A stretch of 64,000 nt of DNA. Origin: Coptis chinensis. Taxonomy: Eukaryota; Streptophyta; Magnoliopsida; Ranunculales; Ranunculaceae. The stretch is taken from positions 37,793,001 to 37,857,000 of the forward strand of contig CM027378.1 in NCBI GenBank assembly GCA_015680905.1, in the 5' to 3' direction. How positions within the stretch are numbered: position 1 is the stretch's first letter; every line of letters starts with the position of its first letter. This document shows, in pieces, positions 10,647 through 21,828 of this stretch. The notes below the pieces were generated by a model. It saw only the letters and a list, made by a program, of their open reading frames with translations. It made no database searches and was not told the origin of the DNA. The translations under genes were made by a program, and so were the position numbers.

Positions 10647-13048
10647 TCATAAGGTCTTACGAAATCTAGAAGAATATTGTTGAATCAAATTAATAGTGAA
10701 TGCAACTAAATGAAGTTGAACTAAAGGTGTGGAAATCCGAATTGAATCTCTTTCGGTAACCCCTCCATCTGAGATTTCCTTTCCTTGAGTTTTCTTCTTT
10801 TTGGCATTCGGCTTTGCTTGAGTGCTTTTCTTACTTCCATTTTTCATCCCATTTTTTCCCTTATCAAGAAATGATGTAAAATCCTTGGGGTCGCCCTTTG
10901 GGCTTCACAAAAGGTGGATAAAGTAATGGCTTCTGAATATGGGTAGTTGTGGTTCTTGTTTGTTTATTTTACTCCTTTTCAGTTTCTTCATTTTGCTCCC
11001 CCGAACGTAATGATATATTCCAAAGTGCAACTTCAACATCTTGTAAGGTATTGCGTAAACCTTTCATTGCCACTTCGTCTACTTCATCATACGGTGAGGC
11101 CTTACACACAATATTGACTCCCATTTTGCAAAGTTTGCAATATTTACTTGTTGCACTTTCTTGATGACTCACTTGAATTTGTTCATTTCCGAACACCACT
11201 GAACCATAGTTTGAATATCTTCAACCAAAAAATTCTTCAAGATATGCCTACACAAGTAACTTGCAAATTCATACAATTGGCAGCTACACTTTGCACTTAT
11301 TGCAGAAGACTCAAATAGGATGGTGCACACTATGTGATCATGTCCTTCCATCCACACTTTGTAGACACATTATGTTCCATGCTCCTCAACTTTCCTATGG
11401 TGCGTGGTCAGAAATACCTTCATATAACTACTTTTGAAACTTACAAAAGATGCTTCTTGTCTAAACTTCAACTGTAGCTTTCTCGATTTTAAAGTTAAGT
11501 CTTAAAAGTGGCCTTGCATAAATAGTGGCATAATCTTTCTTGTTTTCTTCCTCCTGCCTATCCAAGATAGCTAATTCATATTGTTTCATAAACTTAGAAA
11601 GTGTCATACCTTTTGTCATGTATTTATCAAAGTAAGAGTTGATGCTTTCACTCCATTGGGTCGTGTACATATATACCTGCAAATTTATAATTAAACCTCA
11701 AAGAATTATTCAAAGCAAAGCGTAACTAAGCCATTGAGATGACATGTACGAGAAAAAAAAACATAAAAGGCAGATATAATAAATGTTATACCTGCTGAAA
11801 ATAGGTCACATTTGTAAGTTGATGCCCACTTTTCTCGCTTTCCAAATAAATTCTCCAGCCACTTATTCTCTTTTAGGTTATACAGGCATTGCTTCCCAAT
11901 TATGCTCAAACTCTACAATAGTCTCGTAACCATATAAACACTTGCAGAAATCCCTAAAATGTTTTTCTTTTGAAACAAACTCATGAGCCAAATGTTTCCT
12001 TGTATTTCTAGTTATATGCCACAAATAATATCTATGGCGAGTACAAGGTAAAATTTTCTCAATAGCCCCTCCAATGGCTGAATCTTGATAAGTGAGGATA
12101 ACCTTCAACTGTTTTCCATCCACTACTGCCACCAATGTTTTCATTACCCACATAAAACTCTTCCGTCTTAGAATAAAGTAAGGCACCACCAAATAATATT
12201 GTATGGAAATGATGATTTATACCAACAATAGGATCAAATGGCATATCAAACTTATTTATTCCATACATCAAATTAAACCAAATAACATCTCCAAAATAAT
12301 AGTAATCCAAAAAAATTGGTCATACACCATTCTAAGTCAATTTGCTCCAAATAACAAAAAGCCGGATTATCCATTTGTTGCTGCTGAAGATGACCAAGCA
12401 CAACTTGTGCATTTCCATTGGCAAGGTCCCTATGGCGTTTTGTACTCAAATAATTACTCAAGTCTTTCTTAGTAAATCCCATATTATGAATCCCACTAGC
12501 TTCGCTAGCCATTAGACTTCCTCTAATTCCTACTGAATCCATGGTGTCCATGATAATCTATTGGCTCGGGTCGATCAATCTGTCTCTGCGATCGAAACAA
12601 TTGCGTTTTACTTGGAGTGATGACATTATGGTTATGCTTTTCAACAACTTTAGATACGATCCATTTTTCTTCATCTTTCTTTTTACGACCAACCATCATT
12701 GCCTTACAACCTATCCTTGTATCAGCCTTGTTCCTATTTCTCTTTTCAAATCGCTTAGCTCGGGAATCTTGCATCCCCTTAAAAGAACAACAAAATGTCC
12801 GACCATTAATCTTTGGTTACTCTTGATCTATTCACGGTGTTCTTTTGAACACTAAAACCAATGTGACCAGCGTAGTTGTTGTATAACACGTATGCTTCTT
12901 TGAGGGAATCAAACTCCATTGCTTCACATAGACAATGCATAGTCAAGTCTTTTTCAATTTCATAGACTATTTCATCACTAATAACACCACCGTGAGGTTC
13001 ATCATCTTCACGTACATCAGCCCATTCAACTTGTTCATTTTCAGTCAT
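10647..13048 (-). pseudogene. FAR1/FRS-like Mutator transposase pseudogene
   Basis: Family order is preserved on the minus strand. The FAR1 DNA-binding domain is at 12523-13048 (EAYVLYNNYAGHIGFSVQK; then RIGCKAMMVGRK and KHNHNV as zinc ligands). The MULE transposase domain is at about 11700-12310 (FGDVIWF, PFDPIVGINHH, RHRYYLWHI, KREKWAS). SINSYFDKYMTKGMTLSKF follows at about 11600. The SWIM zinc finger is near 11290 (AKCSCQLYEFASYLCRHIL) and a Lys/Gln-rich tail at 10647-10850. There are at least four frameshifts, for example one extra base at about 12807. The usual catalytic Asp of FDTTY is Asn here (WFNLMY). FRS genes are domesticated MULE transposases acting as transcription factors. Proximity to the right long inverted repeat suggests a true MULE rather than an FRS gene. 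Confidence 0.8.
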
Positions 13049-13244
13049 ATCGTCTTCACTTGCAGATCATAAAACTATAAGAATTAATTTCCAAAAAAAA
13101 AAAATCAAAACTTGGAGCTGAATAATAAGTTCAAAGCACAAAAGCTCAATCTTTGATAGTTTATAAAGAAAGAGACAAACTATCTAATTAGTTAAATTGA
13201 TGCTAAAGTTACCTCAATGAAGCTATGTTAGACAAAGACGAAGA

Positions 13245-13486
13245 GATTTGGTCGAAAATCTTAAATGATGATCACCATTTTCAATCTAAAAGAGAGAGAT
13301 GTTGTTCTGTTTGAGTCTTTTGGTTTTTTCTTATATTCTTTTGCATGCCATATTTTGCAAATTTTTCCCCTATTTACTCTATATTTTCTGGCCGAGATTA
13401 TGATTTTTTTTCATACTGGTTTTTTTTGTTATTGCCACGTCATCTAAACCCATCAATGAGCATTGACTTCATAACTTTGTTTGGTG
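13245..13486 (-). repeat. Right arm of long inverted repeat (MULE-type TIR candidate)
   Basis: Partner of 144-388 in inverse orientation. The FAR1/MULE relic begins about 200 bp inside this arm and is transcribed away from it, the usual layout for an autonomous MULE. Between the arms, the two copies differ by several indels, so the element is old. Confidence 0.6.
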
Positions 13487-14256
13487 AGTAATACTGAGAA
13501 CTTTTACTTTCCACACATGACAACATTTTCTCAAAAAAATATGCTACTCCCTCCAGACCCCCACTAGTCCAGTACACATTTAACTCTTCACTCCACCATA
13601 TTTAGAACTCCGGCCACCAACTTCACTCTTCACTCCATACTCTCTCTATGGAGGTGCAAATGTGATTGAGGGCCCCCTACGCTTAAATGTAAAAAATCAT
13701 TATTTGTAAGGAGTTAATGTCTTTTGAACCCCTGAACCTCCAATAGACCCTTCAATTATTTTCGAACCCGAAAAGGAAGTCACTTCTTTGATGATGAAAA
13801 CTTTCTAGGGCATTGTTATTCTCAGGGATGCCCTTGCATGTTCGCAAGAACTACGAGGAAAAATGAGATCATTAAATCATTAATGAAAGAAGGACCAATG
13901 ACGACGAAGGAGGATTAGTAGGAATAGGGCACCTACTTACTGTATGAACCCATTTTCAAACCATTAACCTTGTATGCCACCCTTAATGTGATCAACTCAA
14001 GTGTGTGGGAATGACTGAGAAATTAAATTGGTTTGTTCTTATTGGTTTTAGATGGGGAAAGAGGTCATTTGAATTGATCGGTTGAACCCATTTGGGTTGC
14101 CTATGTACCTTTTTACCGGGGATCAAGCCCCTCTTCTCTCCTCTATATCCCTCATTTTCTTTTTTGTGGAGTAGCCTCATTTTTCTCCTTTTCTTCAATC
14201 CTATTTCTTATGGGTTTTATACCATTGATCATTATTTTCAATCTCATGTTCCAAAA
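13487..14256. other. Intergenic sequence with a retroelement-LTR motif
   Basis: No gene recognised. Around 14092-14125 the text GTTGCCTATGTACC followed by GGGATCAAGCC resembles, in opposite orientation, a motif inside the 6236-6868 insertion, so part of this stretch is probably an old LTR fragment. Confidence 0.45.
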
Positions 14257-14261
14257 TTACC

Positions 14262-14561
14262 TGTAGTGGTAGGATCCGGGGTATGGTAGATCAACGGTGA
14301 GGGGAACCCAGAGTAATATACTCTGCGGAGGTGGGGTGCATAGGATTGGGTCGTGGACTCAAAGTTACTATACGACAACCCTACACGTGGAGGAAAGAGG
14401 GCCGCGAGATCAAGGGACAGATGGATGGCTGGGGTGAAATAATAGTGTAGTATAAAGAGAAAGAAAGGGATAGAGAAAAAGGGAGCTCTTCATTGTAAAA
14501 AAGAGGCTAAACCTAGAAAAAGAGAGAAAAAGTGAGTGCTTGTAGAGAGTGAGGTATAACA
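14262..14561 (+). repeat. 5' LTR of the Tat element
   Basis: Starts TGTAGTGG and ends GGTATAACA. A TATA box (TATAAAG, 14451-14457) lies about 110 bp before the end. It is nearly identical to 24608-24904, with scattered substitutions and small indels. The transcription start is probably near 14480. Confidence 0.9.
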
Positions 14562-14563
14562 TT

Positions 14564-14581
14564 TGGTGCCGTCTGTGGGGA
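14564..14581 (+). promoter_or_regulatory. Primer-binding site of the Tat element
   Basis: TGGTGCCGTCTGTGGGGA follows the 5' LTR after two bases. This form is common in Tat elements and resembles a tRNA-Asp complement with mismatches. The identity of the primer tRNA is inferred. Confidence 0.7.
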
Positions 14582-14606
14582 AAAGAAAGAGCAAAGCAAC
14601 GTGGAA

Positions 14607-15926
14607 ATGGCAACAGTAGGATAGAGAGGAGTGGGCCGACCGCGAAAGGTGGTGGCGCAGGAGCTGGAGGCAAAAGTTGTAAGCAATGAAGGGGGAGATC
14701 AACGAGAGGAGACTGCCGCTGGGTCAGCCTTGGAGGAGACCCGGCTAATGCAGGAAGAGATCGCGAGGTTGAGAGAGGAGAATGACGCACTAAGAAAAGA
14801 AAGAGAAATGGCGGAGGAGGAAGAGAAAGCGGAGGCGAGTGAGGAGTCCGACAATGAAGAAGAGGGTCTAGACCTCGTCGAGAACCCGGTAGTAGGTCTT
14901 ACAATGGAGCAAGTTTAGAAAATGATAACTAACGACCGTGAGGCGAACCTTCAACAGGCAAATACCTAAATGGGAGTGGCTAGTCAGGTGGTGGCTGATC
15001 TGAACCGCAATCCGCTAATGGATGCTATATGGGCTTCGGAGGTGCCGAAACGGTTCAATCAGCCAAGGTTTAAGGTACGATGGTAAGGGGGACCTAGCAT
15101 ATCACATTCATCATTTTAGGCAACAAATGCCTCTCTGGCAAGAAGTGCGGTATGATGGGTTGCATTAATTGCATGATGTTCCCAGCTAGCCTTAAAGGGG
15201 GAGCATCGGACTGGTATTATCGGTTGCCTTCGAGGAGTATAACTAATTTCCAAGAGTTAGAGCAGGCGTTTATAGATCACTTTATACATCAAAAGAGGTG
15301 GGTTGTGGATATCGCGACCTTGTTTAATGTTAGGCAAAGATCCGCAGAATCAGTAAGGGATTATCTTTGTCGATTCAAGGCCAAGACATTGAAGGTGGAG
15401 AACTTGGATGAAAGGACGGCGGTGATAGCATTCGAAAGAGGTCTACGGCTAGGAACGGGAGTCCATCAGTCTGTGGCAAAGAATAAGATCGTGACCTTGC
15501 ATGAGTTGAATCCGCGGGTAGAAAAATACATAAGGTACGGGGACACAATGCAAAAAGATTCTAAGAGGTCAGCGAAGGCAGTGTCATATGTAGAAAAGGG
15601 AGGGGATCACAGAAAGACAGAGTCATCGGATAGAGGAAATAGAGGGTATCGCGGATATTCATCGCGCCCGGAAAGGAGTATAGAGGGAGCACGAAGGGGA
15701 TACAGGGAAAGTAAGCCATACCGCGAGCTTGGACATACGCTTTTGAACAGGCCATTGAGTGAGATATTGTCGTTGATAAAGAACGTTTAGGGATACGAGG
15801 GACTGCGAAGTACGCTGGTCGAGATGTTGAACAAGCCGTACTGTGCATATCACCAGGTACGCAATCATGAGACTAACGATTGCTATGCATTGAAATGGTT
15901 GATTCAAAGGTTGGTAGAAAAGGAAT
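14607..15926 (+). pseudogene. Tat gag (capsid/nucleocapsid) pseudogene
   Basis: Structural protein of the particle. The ATG at 14607 is followed after five codons by TAG (14622) in the frame that continues into a predicted coiled coil (EEIARLREENDALRKE) at about 14745. The Retrotrans_gag capsid domain is clear at 15170-15510 (WYYRLPSRSITNFQELEQAF, VRDYLCRF). A basic Arg/Gly-rich stretch follows. A Tat-type zinc-knuckle-like motif lies near 15840 (YCAYHQVRNHETNDCYALK). Stops are at 14622, 14916 and 15788 (TAG) and 14967 (TAA). Two frameshifts occur at 15080-15170, and the zinc-knuckle frame ends in a TGA near 15924. Confidence 0.8.
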
Positions 15927-16512
15927 GATGAGAGAGTTTATAACGGGGGCCCTGAATGAAGAGCAAGTACTAGCTCAAGGGAGAATATTGGGAACTATTA
16001 ATGTTATTTTCAGTGGAGAATTTATGAGTCATAAAGCTCATAGAGATAAGGTAAGAAGAACTGCGAGTATACAACAGATTAACGAGGCAACCAGAAGTCC
16101 ACGACCGAATTCATGGCCGACGAAGGGAGGAGATAGGATTGTATTCACCAGTGCGGACCTGCGAGCTGTCAATACCCCACATGAGGATGCTTTGGTCATT
16201 ACTGTGGTGATGGACAATTACATGGTCAAAAGGGTGTTAATCGATTGCGGCAATGCAGTTGACTTGCTGTTTAGGGGAGCTTTGGATGAAATGAGGATTG
16301 ACCCGAGGCAACTTAGGCCACCGCGGTCCAACTTGTATGGATTTAATGGGAGTGTCACGGAGCCTATGGGAGAGCTTTTGCTACCTCTGACGACAGGTCA
16401 TGTGATGGTGTTCACTCGATTCATGGTGGTAGATTCCAACTCCCAATACAATGCTATTATAGGGAGGAGGTGGATCAATAAAATGAAGGCGGTACCATCA
16501 ACCTATTATTAG
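15880..16512 (+). pseudogene. Tat aspartic protease region
   Basis: Retropepsin that would mature the polyprotein. The segment has FTSADLRAVNTPHEDALVITV, then the active-site region VLIDCGNAVDLLF near 16240, where the family normally has D-(T/S/G)-G; Cys is at the variable position and the catalytic Asp is kept. The flap/hydrophobic block ends with YNAIIGRRWINKMKAVPS. The frame ends at TAG 16510-16512, continuing in frame beyond it with degraded sequence to about 16700. Confidence 0.75.
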
Positions 16513-16697
16513 GTAATTCGATTCCCCACCTCAACAGGAATGTATGAAGTCCGCGGTGATCAGATGGCAGCTAAGAATAGCATCAAGATATGGTTAAGAG
16601 ATTGGTCTGCGGCCCGGGAGGAGAATCATCTAACCCTAGGAAGAGGCAGGCATAGCAATTACAGTGTGCCGCCATGGAAAGGGAGGCGGAGGTAATA

Positions 16698-18236
16698 ATG
16701 GGACTGAAGACTCTAGATTAGGTCGAGATAGTGAATTTTGGGGTAGGAGAAGAAGAGAAATTTACATCAGTAGGGTCCAATTTGTTGGAGAAGTGGAAGA
16801 GTAAGTTGATACAATGTTTATCAGAGAATAGGGATGTTTTTGCATGGGGAATAGAAGATATCACGGGGTTGGACCCTGGTTTCGTGTGCTACTGTTTGCA
16901 TATAAATGAGGACGCAAAACCAGTGAGATAGAAGATGAGGAGTGTAAGGCCAAAATATGTGGAGGGGATTCGGGAGGAGGTTGCCAGGTTGAAAAGAGTG
17001 GGAATCATCAGAGAGGTGGAGTTCACACACTGGTTATCTAACGTCGTCATGGTGCCAAAGAAGAATGGAAAGGTTCAAATGTGTGTTGATTTTATAGACG
17101 TCAACTTGGAGTGTCCTAAAGACAGTTATCCTATGCCGCGAGTAGATGAGTTAGTGGATAGGATCGCGGGATTCAAAATATTTTCATTTATGGATGCCTC
17201 TATGGGATACAATCAGGTTGCGATGTATGGTCCAGACCAGGAAAAGACGTCCTTCGTGGTGGAGGGGGGTACATATTGCTATACAAGGATGCCATTTGGG
17301 TTGAAGAACGTCGGAGCTACCTTCTAGCGGTTGGGGGAGAAAATGTTCGAGAACAAAATCCGAAAGGGAATTGAGATATATATAGATGACATGGTGGAAA
17401 AGAGTATGTCAGAGGAAGAGCACTTCGAGGGCCTGAGGGAGACATTCAGTATACTGCGAACACACAATTTGAAACTTAATCCGGAGAAGTGCACGTTCGG
17501 AGTGACCACAGGAAAATGTCTAGGTTATATTGTTACTCAGCGGGGAATAGAAGCTAATGCTGAACAGATAAGGTCCTTGGTGGAAATGCCCTCTCTTCTG
17601 AGTGTTAAGGAAGTACAACGATTGGCAGGAAGGGTCGCGACACTAAACAGATTCATCTCAAAATTGTCCGATAAGTGTAGGCCGCTGTATTGACTGCTAA
17701 GGAACACCCCGGATTTTGCATGGACAACGGAATGTGAGAAGGCATTTCAGGAACTTAAGAGTTATCTAGGCAAGGTTCCCTTGTTATCGCGGCCAGAACA
17801 GGGAGAGAAATTGTATTTGTATTTGGGGGTTACGGAGTATGCGATCAGCTCAGTCCTCGTCCGTGTTGTGGATAAGATGGAAAAACTGGTGTATTTCTAG
17901 AGCAAAACTTTGCGAGATGCCGAGACCCGGTACAGCCGAGTGGAGAAGTATGCTTTGGCACTAATATTCTCTACTTTGAAGTTAAAACCATATTTCGAAG
18001 CACATTCGGTGGTTGTGTTGACGAATTTGCCCCTCAAGCAAGCCCTGAAGGCCGAAAAGTCCGAGAGAATGCTAAAATGGGTCGTGATACTAAGTTCTTA
18101 TGAAATCCAATATCAGATCAGGACAACGGAGAAAGTGCGGGCGGTAGCGGAGTTTTTGGCAGAGGATCCCACTTGGGGGGAAGAGATGGTCCTGGAACCC
18201 GAACGGGAAGTGGAGCAAGACCTCTTAAATCCATAG
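16698..18236 (+). pseudogene. Tat reverse transcriptase and RNase H
   Basis: RNA-dependent DNA polymerase relic. The RT blocks run in order: WLSNVVMVPKKNGKVQMCVDF at about 17030-17090, KDSYPMPRVDELVD, FSFMDASMGYNQV, RMPFGLKNVGATF, then the catalytic box YIDDM (17379-17390). All the Asp residues of the box are kept. The thumb and RNase H follow (LYLYLGVTEYAISSVL, SKTLRDAETRYS, EKYALALIF). The frame is almost continuous, interrupted by TAG at 16719, 16929, 17325, 17898 and 18234 and TGA at 17691. Each TAG sits where the family usually has Gln. Confidence 0.9.
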
Positions 18237-18239
18237 GAT

Positions 18240-18539
18240 GAGAGGAACAGATGGAGAGTGTTCACAGATGGTTCTGGGACATATACATGCAATGGAATAG
18301 GGGTTGTGTTGGTTACGCCGGAAAATAACAAAATAGAACAAACCATGAAGTTGGGCTTTGCGGCATCGAATAATGAATCGGAGTATGAGGCTGTGATAGC
18401 GGGCTTGAGGATGGCTGAGGGTTTGGGGGTGAAGGAACTTACGGTATATTCTGACTCGAACTTAGTGGTGTGCCAAGCAAACGGCGGATTTTGCAGCCAA
18501 ATGTCCGCGAATGGTGAAGTATTTGGAAGTCTTGCATAG
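18240..18539 (+). pseudogene. Second (archaeal-type) RNase H of the Tat element
   Basis: A separate RNase H domain lies between the polymerase RNase H and the integrase. WRVFTDGSGTYTCNGIGVVL gives the first Asp, NNESEYEAVIAGLRMAEGLG the Glu, and LTVYSDSNLVVCQ the next Asp. A second RNase H in this place is characteristic of the Tat lineage. The frame shifts near 18510 and continues in the frame of VKYLEVLHRWAAKF, which ends the domain with RHADALAYVA. Confidence 0.85.
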
Positions 18540-21202
18540 GTGGGCTGCGAAATTCACAAAGGTCAGATTTGTATATTTGAACCTCGGTGAGAGCCGGCAT
18601 GCAGATGCTTTAGCCTATGTAGCCGCTGCCATACCGAGATCAGAAGAGAGAACTACCAAGGTAAGGAAGTTGGTAAGACTGAGTACTGAGGGACCGGAGG
18701 AGGTATTGCATACCGCGGAAGAGGAAGGGGGATGGATGGAGCCTATCAAGCACTTTTTGTCTAGGAGAGAGGTGAGTGAGAAGAAAGAGAGGAGAAGGTT
18801 AGAACAGACTTCCCAGAGGTACACATTGTTGGGGGGAGAGTTGTATAGAAAGAATTTCAATGAGCCTTTACTGAAATGTCTAGGACCGAGGTTGGCACAA
18901 GAGGTGCTAACGGAGTTGCATGGGGGAGATTGTGGGAGTTATTCGGCAGGAAGGACCACTGCACATCGGCTGTTAACACAGGGTTACTTTTGGCCCCATA
19001 TGAAAAGAGATGTTATGGAGTTTGCTAAGAAATGTGAGAAATGTCAGAGGTTTTCTCAATTGATATTCGCTCCGACCGAACCGCTACATAATGTGTCTAG
19101 TCCATGGCCGTTCGCCATGTGGGCCATGGATATAGTAGGTCCGCTACCCATGGCTAGTGGCAAGAGGAGATTCATGTTGGTAGCCACCGATTACTTCATG
19201 AAATGGATAGAGGTTGTACCATTACAGCAGGTAAAGGAGGAGTAAGTGATCAAGTTCCTATGGGAAATATCATATGCAGGTTTGGATTGCTGTATGCCAT
19301 CATCGCGGACAATGGAACCCAATTCACAGGGTCCAAGGTGAAAGATTTTTTATAGGCATACCATGTGAAATAGGGGTTCTTGGCCCCATACAATTCGGAG
19401 GGTAACAGACAGGCTGAATCTGTAGGAACCGTTATGGTTGCACCGAATGATTACAAACCGCGAAAACCCACGCGTAGCGGAATAAGGGGTGTCCACGGTT
19501 TTGGATAGAAATTATACCTTTTAGATCGGCTAAGATAACTCTGAGAATCCAAGCTCTATAAAATCAGCAACCTCTTGATCTTCTGTTGTATTCCTATCCT
19601 TAGAATGGACGTTATGTGGGCAACGATCTACCAACCTTTTCTTTCTTTCTTTCCTTGCCTCTCTTTTCTAATCAAATGAATAGTGAATTCGGCTAGGAGA
19701 GAAGGGTTTCTATTTATAGGCTACAACAGGGACCATGAGGAGAAATTAGGGTTGGGCCTCCTGACGGGCTTGGGCTTCCCATGTTCGCCCAAAACACACG
19801 GCCCAAGTCCGTCAACAAATGGCTTATTCTACTAAAGGGCATTGTTGCATTACCGCCCTAATCCCAAATTACGTGTTACGTTTATGGGCTCCATATTATA
19901 TGCTTGTTGATCTCCCCGTGTTTAAGATATCGAATGCCAGTTGATTAAGTCAAGTTATTGACAGCTACATTAATCAACTTCTTATGTCCTTGAGTAGTAC
20001 CACTCAACCTCATTGTCATGTCGGATTAAATCCACTTGTAGGGTTTACATAGCATGACAATCCTTATGAGCTCCTCAATGGGACATCATCAGCCCGACTT
20101 CCTGCGAGTCATGGATTCCTTCTATAATCAACAACACACCTTACATACAATGTCATTACCCAATCCATCGAGTTTGTTGATTCACAAATGAATCTCACTC
20201 ATTGATGATTTAAAGCAATGTACAATGTACGTAAGTGCCCGTTATTATATCCAGATTAAGAGGATAAGCATCCATAATAACAGAGGTGTTTGTTATCTTA
20301 TATAGTAAGTATAAAGAGAAACAACCTCACTTGGTCCTGTTCAATACACACAAAGTGTACTAGTGTAATCTTGTAGTCAAGATAGACTAACACCAGATTA
20401 TACTACATGCGTACCAATGGTTTGTCCAAACCCATCTAGATTGTGAACGTTTACTTATACTTTATAAGGTATTGATGATATGATCTTCTGTGTGTCACCA
20501 CACACCATATCATCTATAATATAAAGTATTAGACGCATGCATATAACTAATAACATATATAATATGCATAATATTTGCCCATATAATTCTCATTCAAAAT
20601 ATAAAGAATTAGAGTTAATACAAAAGTAATGCTTTTAGTATATAACCCTATCAGAATCTTCCAACAAAACCATACTGAACAATCTCAAGAGGAAGTTAGA
20701 AGATAAGAAGGGGGAGTGGCCTGATGAGTTGAATCATGTACTGTGGGCTTACCAAACTACATTGTGGACCACTACCAGGGAGACTCCCTTCTCGTTAGCT
20801 TATGGCATAGAGGAAGTAATATCGTCAGAGATGGTGGCATCCACGACCTGGACAAGGGCTGTTGAAGAAGGACTGAACTGGGGCATATTGTCCAGGGATT
20901 TAAATTTGGTTGAGGAAAGAAGGGATTACGTGTGCATCAGGCTGGAAGAGTATCACCGACGCCTCCAAAGGCAGTATAACAAGAAGGTGAAGCCGCGACA
21001 ATTTTAGGTAGGAGATTTAATACTTCGCAGAGTGACCCCTAGTACCAAAAAAGTGAATGATGGGAAGTTGGGCCCAAATTGGGAGGGGCCCTATGCTATG
21101 GTGGATGCTGGAGGGGCAGGCACGTATAAATTGCAAACCATGGAAGGAAAGTTGATAGAGAGGCCTTGGAATGTGAGACTGTTGAAGAAGTTTCACACTT
21201 GA
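18511..21202 (+). pseudogene. Tat integrase, split by a solo LTR
   Basis: The HHCC zinc-binding domain lies at about 18910-19060 (two His of HGGD...TTAHR, CEKCQRF). The catalytic core has WAMDIVGPLP (first Asp), ADNGTQF (second Asp, after a frameshift near 19245) and NRQAES (Glu). A solo LTR at 19421-20653 splits the Glu-Ser codons. The frame resumes as SNKTILNNLKRKL and continues through WAYQTTLWTTTRETPF to the C-terminal GPY/F-like module (LGPNWEGPYAMV) and a TGA at 21200-21202. TAG stops occur at 19353, 19371 and 21005. Confidence 0.85.
19421..20653 (-). mobile_element. Solo LTR inserted in the Tat integrase, 1.23 kb
   Basis: Runs TG...CA on both strands and is bounded by the exact 5-bp duplication GAATC (19416-19420 and 20654-20658). 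Removing the LTR and one copy of the duplication rejoins the integrase frame. On the minus strand a TATA box (CTATAAATAG, about 19708-19717) is followed by a pyrimidine-rich leader, so the LTR is oriented minus. No internal sequence remains. It is unrelated to the Tat and Athila LTRs here, and its lineage was not recognised. Confidence 0.9.
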
Positions 21203-21828
21203 ATGTAATGTGAGTCTGTCACCAGAGACTTGAGCTATATGTAAATATATAATAAAATGACACTTTTGAGAGGGCGATGTTGCTCTTAGTTTCGACTTAA
21301 CTTTAGAACAAGGACAACAAGGGGGATGAGCCCTTCGCGGACGTGAGGTCCAGCTCGAATTGAGGTAAGATGAGTTGCCTCCTTCGCGGACAAGAGGTCC
21401 AAATCACCAAAGGGGCAAGATGAGTTGTCCCTTCTCAGACATGAGGTCTGCAGTGAACTAGGGGCAAGGTGAGTTGCCCTTTTCGCGAACATGAGGTCCA
21501 AGTCGAGCGCAAAGTGGGGGGAGTGGCAAGACGAGTTGACTCCCAAAGTAATGAGAGGACAAAACGGAGTTGCCTTCAGGAGGAGGAGAGGGAATATACA
21601 TAGAGATACTTCTGGACTATGAATGCGATAAAAGAATGGACAACGAGGACTTGTGCAATAAAACATACCAAAAGTGATTCGAAGGAATTTAACTTTCATC
21701 AAAGAGTTAATCAGGGAGGCAAGACAATTATATAAGTGAAGGTCAAAAACTTGATGCTTCTTAAACATATAGTAGCAAAGTACACCAAAAATACAGGGAA
21801 TGAAGCAAAGAAACACAAAATGCAACAT
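21203..21828 (+). other. Tat 3' non-coding spacer with tandem repeats
   Basis: Follows the integrase stop and precedes the convergent antisense ORF. About four to five degenerate units of 44-61 bp start at 21325, 21369, 21419, 21468 and 21530, each like GATGAGTTGCC-CTTCGCGGACATGAGGTCC. Tandem repeats in this position are usual in Tat elements. Confidence 0.8.

Noticed and set aside
144-13486. A 9-bp target duplication for the large inverted-repeat pair
   Set aside because: The nine bases outside each arm do not match under any border tried, so no duplication is claimed.
14410-14790. 126-codon antisense frame across the Tat 5' LTR
   Set aside because: Low-complexity Ser/Leu/Pro translation of the GA-rich LTR; the same pattern recurs at the 3' LTR, so it is a repeat shadow.
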